DNA from: JACDBD01 sp050743385
GTDB lineage: Bacteria > Actinomycetota > Acidimicrobiia > IMCC26256 > JACDBD01
Direction: 5' to 3'
NCBI GenBank assembly: GCA_050743385.1
Contig: JBOGFJ010000285.1
Location: 1-7,322, forward strand
Length of the DNA stretch: 7,322 nt
Positions 1-5,497 of this stretch are shown in pieces. The translations under genes and the position numbers were made by a program. Under the pieces are notes generated by a model. The model did not search any database. It worked only from the letters and a program-made list of their open reading frames with translations, and was not told the DNA's origin. Each line of letters opens with the position of its first letter. The first letter of the stretch is position 1.

Positions 1-308
1 GCGTCGGCCTGATGGCCGCGAATGCGCAGGCGGCCCAAGGTATGACGCTGATGGTCGTCCCGCTCACGTTCGTGTCCAGCGCTTACGTGCCGGTCGAATC
101 GCTGCCCGGCTGGATGCAGCCCGTCGCTGCCAACCAGCCGCTCACCGTGATGATCAACGCCGTGCGAAGCCTGATGCTGGGCGGAGCCGAGACCGCTGGG
201 ATCGGCCACAGCACCGGCTACTGGGTGGTGCTCAGCCTCGTGTGGTGCGCCGGCATCGTCGCCGTGTTCGGCGGGCTCGCCATCTCCCGGTTCGCCCGCA
301 CTCGCTGA
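1..308 (+). CDS. ABC-2 type transporter permease, C-terminal part (5' truncated by window edge)
   Basis: The frame is open from base 3, so the gene begins left of the window. The ATG at 12 is probably internal. About 101 residues are visible. They contain VVPLTFVSSAYVPVESLPGW and, a little later, NQPLTVMINAVRSLMLGG. These closely fit the C-terminal part of DrrB/ABC-2 type permeases: a membrane segment, the Ser-Ser-x-x-x-Pro loop before a PGW motif, and the NP/Q-x-T-x-x-x-x-x-x-R segment. A last hydrophobic segment (YWVVLSLVWCAGIVAVFGGLAI) is followed by a short Arg-rich cytoplasmic tail ending at the TGA. By family knowledge, such permeases pair with a DrrA-like ATPase to export drugs, lipids or other hydrophobic compounds. 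The ATPase gene is not in the window but would be expected upstream. The substrate cannot be told from this fragment. Confidence 0.85.
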   Translation, partial: VGLMAANAQAAQGMTLMVVPLTFVSSAYVPVESLPGWMQPVAANQPLTVMINAVRSLMLGGAETAGIGHSTGYWVVLSLVWCAGIVAVFGGLAISRFARTR

Positions 309-319
309 CCCATCTCCGA

Positions 320-339
320 GACGGCGGCTCGCCACCGTC
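320..339 (+). terminator. possible intrinsic hairpin after the permease gene
   Basis: GACGGCGG (320-327) pairs with CCACCGTC (332-339) around a CTCG loop, with one C-A mismatch. It begins 12 bases after the permease stop codon. No T-run follows, so it is not a textbook Rho-independent terminator. High-GC actinobacteria often have hairpins without T-tracts at gene ends, which makes the role plausible but unproven. Confidence 0.35.
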
Positions 340-372
340 GGATCAGGGTCGTGCGTCGGTGATGCACCTCGG

Positions 373-384
373 CCGACCGGTCGG
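373..384. repeat. perfect 12-bp palindrome CCGACCGGTCGG upstream of the LtrA gene
   Basis: CCGACCGGTCGG reads identically on both strands with no spacer. It lies in the 154-bp gap, 78 bases before the preferred LtrA start. Palindromes of this size in front of a gene can be operators for dimeric repressors such as TetR-type regulators, but no regulator of that kind is encoded in the window. In a 70% GC sequence, part of the symmetry may be chance. Confidence 0.4.
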
Positions 385-423
385 GGCGCGTGACGTCCCT
401 CGGCTCGACCCCTGAGCCTCACC

Positions 424-452
424 TTGACGCCCGGCCCACGAACCCATGTATC
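424..452 (+). promoter_or_regulatory. possible sigma-70-type promoter for the LtrA gene
   Basis: TTGACG (424-429) matches the -35 consensus TTGACA at five of six positions. With a 17-bp spacer it is followed by TGTATC (447-452), a poor -10 match. Transcription would start around 459-463, almost at the ATG at 463, giving an essentially leaderless mRNA. That conflicts with the Shine-Dalgarno-like AAGGG at 453-457, so only one of the two readings is likely correct. Confidence 0.25.
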
Positions 453-457
453 AAGGG
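453..457 (+). promoter_or_regulatory. ribosome binding site deciding the LtrA start
   Basis: AAGGG lies 5 bases upstream of the ATG at 463. The alternative in-frame TTG at 424 has no purine-rich site in front of it and would add 13 residues unlike the start of LtrA proteins. This supports 463 as the start. Confidence 0.5.
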
Positions 458-462
458 CGCCG

Positions 463-1680
463 ATGACGCCCCGAAAGGCATCCCGGGCACGTGTACCCCG
501 GCTCAGCGCCGAGCTCCGCGAGCGGGAGACCGTCAAGCCACTCGAGCTCTACTTCGATCTCGTGTTCGTGCTCGGGTTCACGCAGTGCACCGCGCTGATG
601 GTCGCCCAGCCCACCTGGGAGGGAATCGGCCGCGGGATGCTCGTGCTCGCGATGTTGTGGTGGGCGTGGGCGGGCTACGCCTGGTTCACCAGCGTCGTCG
701 ACCCCGAGGAGGGCTCGGTTCGGATCGCGATGTTCGCCGCGATGGCCGGGCTGCTCGTCGTGGCTCTCTGCGTTCCGGAGGCGTTCGGCGAGCGTGCGCT
801 CGCCTTCGCGATCGCCTACGGACTCGTTCGCGCCGCCCACATCGCGCTCTTCGTGCTCGGAAGCCGCGACGCCCCCGCGTTTCGCCACTCGGTCGTCACC
901 CTCGCGATCAGCTCGGCGATCGGCGTCGGGCTGCTCATCGGCGCGTCGTTCCTCGACGGTGCCGGGGAGGAGACGATGTGGGGCGTCGCGATCCTGCTCG
1001 ATTGGGGCGGGCCCGCCTTGTTCGGCGTCGGGGGATGGAAGCTGGTCCCGGGCCACTTCGCCGAGCGCCACAACCTCGTCATCATCCTCGCGCTCGGTGA
1101 GTCGATCGTGGCGCTCGGTGTCGGCGCCGAGGCGGACCTCACCGCCGGGGTGATCACCGCGGCAGTGCTCGGGATCGGGCTCGCCTCCGCGCTGTGGTGG
1201 ATCTACTTCGACGTCGTCGCGCTGGTGACCGCACGGCGCCTGTCGCTGGCGGTCGCGGGACGCCAACGCAACCGGCTGGCCCGGGACTCCTACTCCTACC
1301 TGCACTTCCCGATGGTGGCCGGGATCGTGCTCGGCGCGCTCGGGCTCGAGGCGACGTTGGCACATGTCGACGAAGCCCTCGACGGGGAGCACGCGTTCGC
1401 TCTGCTCGGTGGGGTGGCGGTCTACCTGCTCGCCCACGTCGCATTGCGGCTCCGGAACGCGCACACGCTCAACGTCCAGCGCTTCGGGCTGGCCCTTGCG
1501 CTGTTCGCGCTCATCCCGGTGGCGATGCAGGTGCCCGCACTGGCGGCCCTCGCCGGGGTCAACGTGCTGCTCTGGGCGATGATCGCGTACGAGACCGCCA
1601 CCTATGACGAGCGGCGCTACCGCCTCCGCCATGGCCTCGAGATCGATCCACCGTCTCCCCTCGGCGGCGAGCCGGCGTGA
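463..1680 (+). CDS. LtrA-family (low temperature requirement protein A) membrane protein
   Basis: A 405-residue, strongly hydrophobic protein, typical in length for the LtrA family. Family signatures are clear: ELYFDLVFV at residues 28-36 after a short basic N-terminus, WWIYFD at 245-250, the block HFAERHNLVIILALGESI beginning at His198, and SYLHFPMVAGIV around His281. Hydrophobic stretches alternate with short loops throughout, suggesting roughly ten or more membrane helices; the C-terminal tail is polar. The family is named after a Listeria gene needed for growth in the cold, but its biochemical activity is not established. The conserved Glu, Asp and His residues within hydrophobic blocks could suit transport or ligand binding, which is inference. 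The ATG at 463 is chosen for its AAGGG site; a TTG at 424 is the alternative. The gaps on either side suggest it is transcribed alone. Confidence 0.88.
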   Translation: MTPRKASRARVPRLSAELRERETVKPLELYFDLVFVLGFTQCTALMVAQPTWEGIGRGMLVLAMLWWAWAGYAWFTSVVDPEEGSVRIAMFAAMAGLLVVALCVPEAFGERALAFAIAYGLVRAAHIALFVLGSRDAPAFRHSVVTLAISSAIGVGLLIGASFLDGAGEETMWGVAILLDWGGPALFGVGGWKLVPGHFAERHNLVIILALGESIVALGVGAEADLTAGVITAAVLGIGLASALWWIYFDVVALVTARRLSLAVAGRQRNRLARDSYSYLHFPMVAGIVLGALGLEATLAHVDEALDGEHAFALLGGVAVYLLAHVALRLRNAHTLNVQRFGLALALFALIPVAMQVPALAALAGVNVLLWAMIAYETATYDERRYRLRHGLEIDPPSPLGGEPA

Positions 1681-1683
1681 TCA

Positions 1684-1695
1684 CACGCGCGCGTG
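1684..1695. repeat. perfect 12-bp palindrome CACGCGCGCGTG after the LtrA gene
   Basis: A self-complementary alternating purine-pyrimidine tract begins 3 bases after the LtrA stop codon. It cannot form a good hairpin without losing the central pairs, so a terminator role is doubtful. It could be a regulator site for the downstream monooxygenase gene, or simply a product of GC-rich composition. Confidence 0.3.
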
Positions 1696-1721
1696 GAGGG
1701 TCTCGTGCCGGATGTGTGGCG

Positions 1722-1727
1722 TAGGTT
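1722..1727 (+). promoter_or_regulatory. possible -10 element (TAGGTT) of the monooxygenase gene
   Basis: TAGGTT fits the loose actinobacterial -10 pattern TANNNT. It lies 48 bases before the ATG at 1776. No convincing -35 hexamer is seen 16-18 bases upstream. It would place the start point near 1734, next to the palindrome at 1736-1745. Confidence 0.35.
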
Positions 1728-1735
1728 CTGGGCCG

Positions 1736-1745
1736 GCCGTACGGC
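1736..1745. repeat. 10-bp palindrome GCCGTACGGC in the monooxygenase leader
   Basis: A perfect inverted repeat without spacer, centred on TA. It lies between the TAGGTT element and the ribosome binding site. If the predicted start point near 1734 is right, a protein bound here would block transcription, as at a classic repressor operator. No cognate regulator is visible nearby. Confidence 0.35.
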
Positions 1746-1775
1746 ACGACGGCGGGAAACGAGGGGAGGAGTTAC

Positions 1776-3257
1776 ATGGATCGCGACGCGGAGCGGGCTG
1801 GTTCCGGCGCGCCGGGCGGGCTGCGGTTCGCGATCGTCGGTGCGGGAATGGCGGGAATCCTCAGCGCGGTCAAGCTGCGGGAGGCGGGCCTCACCGACTT
1901 CACGGTCTACGAGAAGGCTGATCGGGTCGGTGGCACCTGGCGCGAGAACACCTATCCGGGGCTCTCGTGCGACGTCCCGTCGCACCTCTACTCCTACTCG
2001 TTCGCGCCCACGGCGGATTGGAGCCACCGATACGCCCCCGGTGGGGAGATCCACGGCTACTTCGACGGGGTCGCACGCGAGCACGCCATCGAGCAGCACA
2101 TCCGGTTCGGCGACGAGGTCACGGGCTGTCGGTTCGCGGACGGCAAGTGGCATCTCGAGACGGCGGCGGGGCATCGCGACGAGGTCGACGTCGTGATCGC
2201 GGCCACGGGGGTGCTCCACCATCCGAAGCTTCCCGACTTGGAAGGCCTCGACGACTTCGAGGGCAGGATGTTCCACAGCTCGCGCTGGGACCACGACGTA
2301 CCCCTCGACGGAACGCGCGTCGGGATCGTCGGGACCGGCTCGACGGCGGTGCAGATGGTGTCAGCGCTCGTCGGGCGGGTTGGAATGCTGTCCCTCTTCC
2401 AGCGGACCGCGCAATGGGTCCTGCAGGCCGAGAACCCGCCCTACACCGACGAGGAGCGGGCGGCCTTCCGGCAGGACCCGGCCCGCCTGCGTGAGCTGCG
2501 CACGCAGCTGACGCAGCTGTTCGACGTGTTCGCCAACGCCATCGTCGATGCGGAGTCGCCCGAGATGCAGATGGTCGCCGACGCGTGCCGGGCCAATCTC
2601 GAAGAGAACGTGCGCGACCCCGACCTACGCGAGCGGCTCCGCCCGGACTATCAGGCGGCGTGCAAACGGCTGATCATCTCCCCCGACTTCTACGAGGCGA
2701 TCCAGCACCCGAACGCCGAGCTCGTCACCGAGGCGATCGAACGCCTCGAGATGGCCGGGGTCCGCACGCGAGACGGCCGGCTGCACGAGCTCGACGTGCT
2801 CGTCCTCGCCACCGGCTTCAAAGTCGATGCGTTCATGCGACCGATGACGGTGGTCGGACGAGGCGGTCAGACCCTCGAGCAGGTCTGGGCGGCGCGGCCC
2901 AACGCCTACCTATCGATCTCGATCCCGGGCTTCCCCAACTTCTTCATGCTCAACGGCCCGAACGGTCCCGTGGGCAACTTCTCCCTGATCGAGGTCGCCG
3001 AGCTGCAGTTCGCGTACATCATGCAGCTCGTGGAACGCCTCCGGGCGGGAGAGTGCCGCGAGATCAGCGCGACGCGGGAGGCGATGGAGCAGCACGAGGC
3101 GGCGCGGGTCGAAGCCGTCAAGAGCACGGTCTGGGTCACGGGCTGCCGCAGCTGGTATCTCGACGACCGGGGCATCCCCGCGGTGTGGCCGTGGTCGTTC
3201 GACCGGTTCCGCACCGAGATGCAGGCGCCGAACCCGACGGCCTTCGAGTACCGGTAG
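1776..3257 (+). CDS. flavin-dependent monooxygenase, type I Baeyer-Villiger monooxygenase-like
   Basis: A 493-residue, predicted soluble FAD- and NADPH-dependent oxygenase. It has an FAD Rossmann motif GAGMAG (22-27) with Glu46 at the end of the second strand. The motif GGTWRENTYPGLSCD (52-66) matches the family pattern [AG]GxWxxxx[FY]P[GM]xxxD. The fingerprint FEGRMFHSSRWD (161-172) matches FxGxxxHxxxW[PD]. A second Rossmann motif GTGSTA (186-191) binds NADPH, and ATGF is at 345-348. Lys297-Arg298 sits where the peroxyflavin-stabilising Arg lies in phenylacetone monooxygenase, and Asp66 matches its conserved Asp. The C-terminal part has GFPNFF (385-390) and GPNGP (394-398). By family knowledge it would insert oxygen next to a carbonyl, giving an ester or lactone, or oxidise heteroatoms. 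The substrate is unknown, and no dehydrogenase or esterase partner is co-transcribed. The ATG follows GGGAGGA (1764-1770) at 5 bases. It is slightly shorter than many type I enzymes (500-550 residues), but no motif is missing. Confidence 0.9.
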   Translation: MDRDAERAGSGAPGGLRFAIVGAGMAGILSAVKLREAGLTDFTVYEKADRVGGTWRENTYPGLSCDVPSHLYSYSFAPTADWSHRYAPGGEIHGYFDGVAREHAIEQHIRFGDEVTGCRFADGKWHLETAAGHRDEVDVVIAATGVLHHPKLPDLEGLDDFEGRMFHSSRWDHDVPLDGTRVGIVGTGSTAVQMVSALVGRVGMLSLFQRTAQWVLQAENPPYTDEERAAFRQDPARLRELRTQLTQLFDVFANAIVDAESPEMQMVADACRANLEENVRDPDLRERLRPDYQAACKRLIISPDFYEAIQHPNAELVTEAIERLEMAGVRTRDGRLHELDVLVLATGFKVDAFMRPMTVVGRGGQTLEQVWAARPNAYLSISIPGFPNFFMLNGPNGPVGNFSLIEVAELQFAYIMQLVERLRAGECREISATREAMEQHEAARVEAVKSTVWVTGCRSWYLDDRGIPAVWPWSFDRFRTEMQAPNPTAFEYR

Positions 3258-3264
3258 TCGGGGT

Positions 3265-3283
3265 GGGCGGATCGCAGCCGCCC
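3265..3283 (+). terminator. possible hairpin after the monooxygenase gene
   Basis: GGGCGG (3265-3270) pairs perfectly with CCGCCC (3278-3283) around a 7-base loop, starting 8 bases after the stop codon. No T-run follows. It may end monooxygenase transcription ahead of the two-component operon. Confidence 0.35.
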
Positions 3284-3306
3284 CTCGAATCGTCGGTGCG
3301 TGCTCT

Positions 3307-3312
3307 TAGGAT
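3307..3312 (+). promoter_or_regulatory. possible -10 element (TAGGAT) of the two-component operon
   Basis: TAGGAT fits TANNNT and lies 42 bases before the GTG start at 3355. The predicted start point is near 3319, leaving a leader of about 36 bases that includes the ribosome binding site. The -35 region (about 3284-3290, CTCGAAT) is a weak match. Confidence 0.4.
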
Positions 3313-3354
3313 GCCTTCAGCGGGCGTTCATGTTCGTGTGGGAGGGTCTCGAGG

Positions 3355-4023
3355 GTGCGGGTGCTCGTGGTCGACGACGAGCCGGCCGTCCGGCAGGCGG
3401 TCCGACGCGCGTTGTCCTTCGACGGCTATGACGTCGTGTTGGCTGCCGAGGGCAGGGAGGCACTGACGATTCTGTCGTCCGAGCCTGTCGACGTCATCGT
3501 TCTCGACGTGCTCATGCCGCAGCTCGACGGACTGGAGGTGTGCCGCCGGTTGCGCGCCGAGGGCGACGACACACCAGTGTTGTTGCTCACCGCCCGCAGC
3601 CGGGTCGCGGAGCGCGTCGCGGGCTTGGACGCCGGAGCCGACGACTATCTCGTCAAGCCGTTCGCGCTCCAGGAGCTGCTGGCGAGGATCCGTGCCTTGC
3701 TGCGGCGACGGTCCGACGACGGCGACGTCCTTTGCTTTGGCGACCTGACGCTCGACGTCGACAGCCGCGAGGTCCGACGGGGTGAACGGCGCGTCGAGCT
3801 GACCCCGACCGAGTTCCTGCTCCTCGAGCTCTTCCTGCGTCACCCTCGCCGCGTGCTCGAGCGCCGCGTCGTGCTCGAACGGGTCTGGGGCTACCAGGCG
3901 CCGACCACCTCGAACTCGCTCGACGTGTACGTCGGGTATCTCCGCCGAAAAGTCGAAGCCGGCGGCGAGCCCCGGTTGATCCAGACGGTGCGAGGGATCG
4001 GCTACGTCCTCCGCGAGCCATGA
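3355..4023 (+). CDS. OmpR/PhoB-family response regulator (MprA-like)
   Basis: A 222-residue DNA-binding response regulator of standard length. The receiver domain (about 1-115) has the acidic pair Asp7-Asp8, the phosphoacceptor Asp51 in VLDVLMP, the switch Thr79 in LLLTAR and Lys101 in LVKPF. All residues needed for phosphorylation are present. The winged-helix domain (about 127-222) shows ELTPTEFLLLELFLRHP, then ERVWGY, the recognition-helix region TSNSLDVYVGYLRRKVE, and the closing hairpin RLIQTVRGIGYVLR. The GTG start is supported by GGAGGG (3341-3346) 8 bases upstream. Its stop overlaps the kinase start by 4 bases (ATGA), so the two are translationally coupled partners. By family knowledge it binds tandem 11-bp repeats as a head-to-tail dimer. 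The repeat at 5398-5419 is the obvious candidate target in this window. The MprA label rests on overall resemblance and is not an orthology claim. Confidence 0.95.
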   Translation: MRVLVVDDEPAVRQAVRRALSFDGYDVVLAAEGREALTILSSEPVDVIVLDVLMPQLDGLEVCRRLRAEGDDTPVLLLTARSRVAERVAGLDAGADDYLVKPFALQELLARIRALLRRRSDDGDVLCFGDLTLDVDSREVRRGERRVELTPTEFLLLELFLRHPRRVLERRVVLERVWGYQAPTTSNSLDVYVGYLRRKVEAGGEPRLIQTVRGIGYVLREP

Positions 4024-5411
4024 GTCTGCGTACCCGTCTTGCCCTCGTCTGCGCGATCGCGGTCGCGGTTGTCGTCGGCTCCGTCGCGACGATCGCGTTT
4101 TTCGTCGTTAGGGACAGATCGCGGGCCGAGGTCGATGACGGCGTCCGCGGCACGGTCGTGCGCCTGGCCGACCTGCCTGCCCCCGAGCTCGCCTTGGGCT
4201 TCTTCGCCCTACCGGCAATCGGATCGCGCGACTACATGCAGATCGTCTACGCGGACGGTCGCGTCGCGCGACCGGAGACCCAAGCGCTCGAGCTGCCGGT
4301 CGGACCGGAAGAGCTGGCGGTCGCACGCGGCGACGCCGCCCTGTCGCTCCGAGACGTCACCGTCGACGGTGAGCACCTGCGCGTGGCGATCGCACCCACC
4401 GCGACCGCGAGCGCGGTCCAGTTCGCACGCCCGCTCGAGGGTGTCGATACGACGACCGACGACCTCCGCACGACGTTGATCGTCATGGGAGTCGCCGGCG
4501 TCGGGATCGCAGCCCTGCTTGCCCTGGCGCTGAGCCGGACGGTGTTACGGCCACTCGCGCGCCTCACCCGAGCGGCCGAGCATGTCGCGGCCACACAGGA
4601 TCTCGGGGCGTCGATCGACGTCCGGCGCCGAGACGAGCCCGGCCGCCTCGCCGCGAGCCTCAACGAGATGCTGGTCGCGCTCGACACGTCTCGTCGGCAG
4701 CAGCGCCAGCTCTTGACCGATGCCAGCCACGAGCTCCGGACGCCGCTGACCAGCCTGCGCACGAACATCGAGGTGCTCGCAGCGCAGCCGGGCATACCCG
4801 AGGCCGAGTACCGCCGGCTGCTGGACGATCTGACCGCCCAGCTCGACGAGCTCACCACCCTGATGGACGACCTGGCTGCGTTGGCCGACGAGGACGACCT
4901 CCCGGCCGAGGCGACGGTCGCGGTCGACGTGGGTGACCTCGCCGGCGCCGCCGTCGAACGTGTCCGGCTGCGCGCGTTCGAGGTCGGCGTCGATCTCGAG
5001 CTCTTCGCGCCGTCAGTCGTGGCGGGCCGCAGGGCTGCACTCGAGCGGGCGCTCGTGAACGTGCTCGACAATGCGTGCAAATGGAGCCCGCCGGGTGAGC
5101 GCGTGAGCGTCGAGGTGCACGACGCGACGATCACCGTCCGGGATCACGGGCCCGGCATCGACCTCGCCGATCTCCCGCGCGTGTTCGACCGTTTCTATCG
5201 AGCGCCGAGCGCCCGGGCGCTGCCGGGCTCGGGTCTCGGTCTCGCCATCACCCGCCGTGTCGTCGAGGAGCACGGCGGCTCGGTCGCGATCGAGCGGGCG
5301 CCGGGCGGCGGGACGGTGGCCGTGATCCGCCTGGTCGGGGGTCGGCCGCCCGACGCGGCTCAGGGTCGAGCAGCGCCAAGCGCCGCCACGGAGTCGATGA
5401 GAACTTCCTGA
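4020..5411 (+). CDS. membrane sensor histidine kinase (MprB-like), partner of the upstream regulator
   Basis: A 463-residue kinase with the standard layout. Membrane segment 1 is about 7-30, the extracytoplasmic sensor region about 31-150, membrane segment 2 about 151-172, and the HAMP linker about 173-226 (starting SRTVLRPLARLT). The dimerisation domain has the phosphoacceptor His237 in ASHELRTPLTSL. The ATPase domain has the N box NVLDNACKWS (347-356), G1 DHGPGID (375-381), F box VFDRFYR (388-394) and G2 GSGLGL (403-408). All catalytic motifs are intact, so it should autophosphorylate and transfer to Asp51 of the regulator. The sensor region includes DYMQIVYADGRV (71-82), a strand pattern common in actinobacterial kinases of this type. 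It has no His/Cys cluster or other obvious ligand motif, so the signal is unknown. The final 25 or so residues are an Ala/Pro/Gly-rich tail, and the last codons overlap the direct repeat that precedes the next gene. Confidence 0.95.
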   Translation: MSLRTRLALVCAIAVAVVVGSVATIAFFVVRDRSRAEVDDGVRGTVVRLADLPAPELALGFFALPAIGSRDYMQIVYADGRVARPETQALELPVGPEELAVARGDAALSLRDVTVDGEHLRVAIAPTATASAVQFARPLEGVDTTTDDLRTTLIVMGVAGVGIAALLALALSRTVLRPLARLTRAAEHVAATQDLGASIDVRRRDEPGRLAASLNEMLVALDTSRRQQRQLLTDASHELRTPLTSLRTNIEVLAAQPGIPEAEYRRLLDDLTAQLDELTTLMDDLAALADEDDLPAEATVAVDVGDLAGAAVERVRLRAFEVGVDLELFAPSVVAGRRAALERALVNVLDNACKWSPPGERVSVEVHDATITVRDHGPGIDLADLPRVFDRFYRAPSARALPGSGLGLAITRRVVEEHGGSVAIERAPGGGTVAVIRLVGGRPPDAAQGRAAPSAATESMRTS

Positions 5412-5419
5412 GAACGGTC
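5398..5419 (+). promoter_or_regulatory. tandem 11-bp direct repeat, candidate binding box of the OmpR-family regulator
   Basis: TGAGAACTTCC (5398-5408) is followed directly by TGAGAACGGTC (5409-5419). The first seven bases of the unit are identical and the period is exactly 11. OmpR/PhoB-family proteins bind such head-to-tail sites, one protomer per unit on the same face of the helix. The box overlaps the last codons of the kinase gene and precedes the membrane protein gene at 5498. It would lie about 45-66 bases upstream of the start point predicted from TAGGGT at 5452-5457, a position suited to activation. Binding by the regulator encoded at 3355 is inferred from family and proximity. Confidence 0.6.
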
Positions 5420-5451
5420 CCGCGCCGGGTGTGCCGGGTGCAGAGTCGGTT

Positions 5452-5457
5452 TAGGGT
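5452..5457 (+). promoter_or_regulatory. possible -10 element (TAGGGT) of the His-rich membrane protein gene
   Basis: TAGGGT fits TANNNT and lies 40 bases before the ATG at 5498. The expected -35 position (about 5429-5434, GTGTGC) does not resemble TTGACA. That would be expected of a promoter depending on an activator bound at the upstream direct repeat. Confidence 0.4.
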
Positions 5458-5497
5458 CGGTTCGCGCAAGTGTTCGTAGTGGGAACCGGGGGGAACG

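Noticed and set aside
12..14. ATG at 12 as the true start of the permease
   Set aside because: The frame is open upstream to the window edge, and the product from this ATG would lack the ATPase-coupling and N-terminal membrane segments of the family.
451..1632. 393-codon open frame on the minus strand across the LtrA gene
   Set aside because: It lies wholly antisense to a gene with clear family motifs. Its translation is rich in Arg, Glu, Asp, Pro and His with no recognisable domain, as expected from the complementary strand of GC-rich coding DNA.
2585..3466. 293-codon plus-strand frame overlapping the monooxygenase and the regulator start
   Set aside because: It is in a different frame from both real genes, Arg/Pro/Gly-rich, and without recognisable motifs.
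4247..5134. 295-codon minus-strand frame inside the kinase gene
   Set aside because: It is Ser/Arg/Thr-rich and featureless, and opposite a kinase whose catalytic motifs are all intact in the plus frame.
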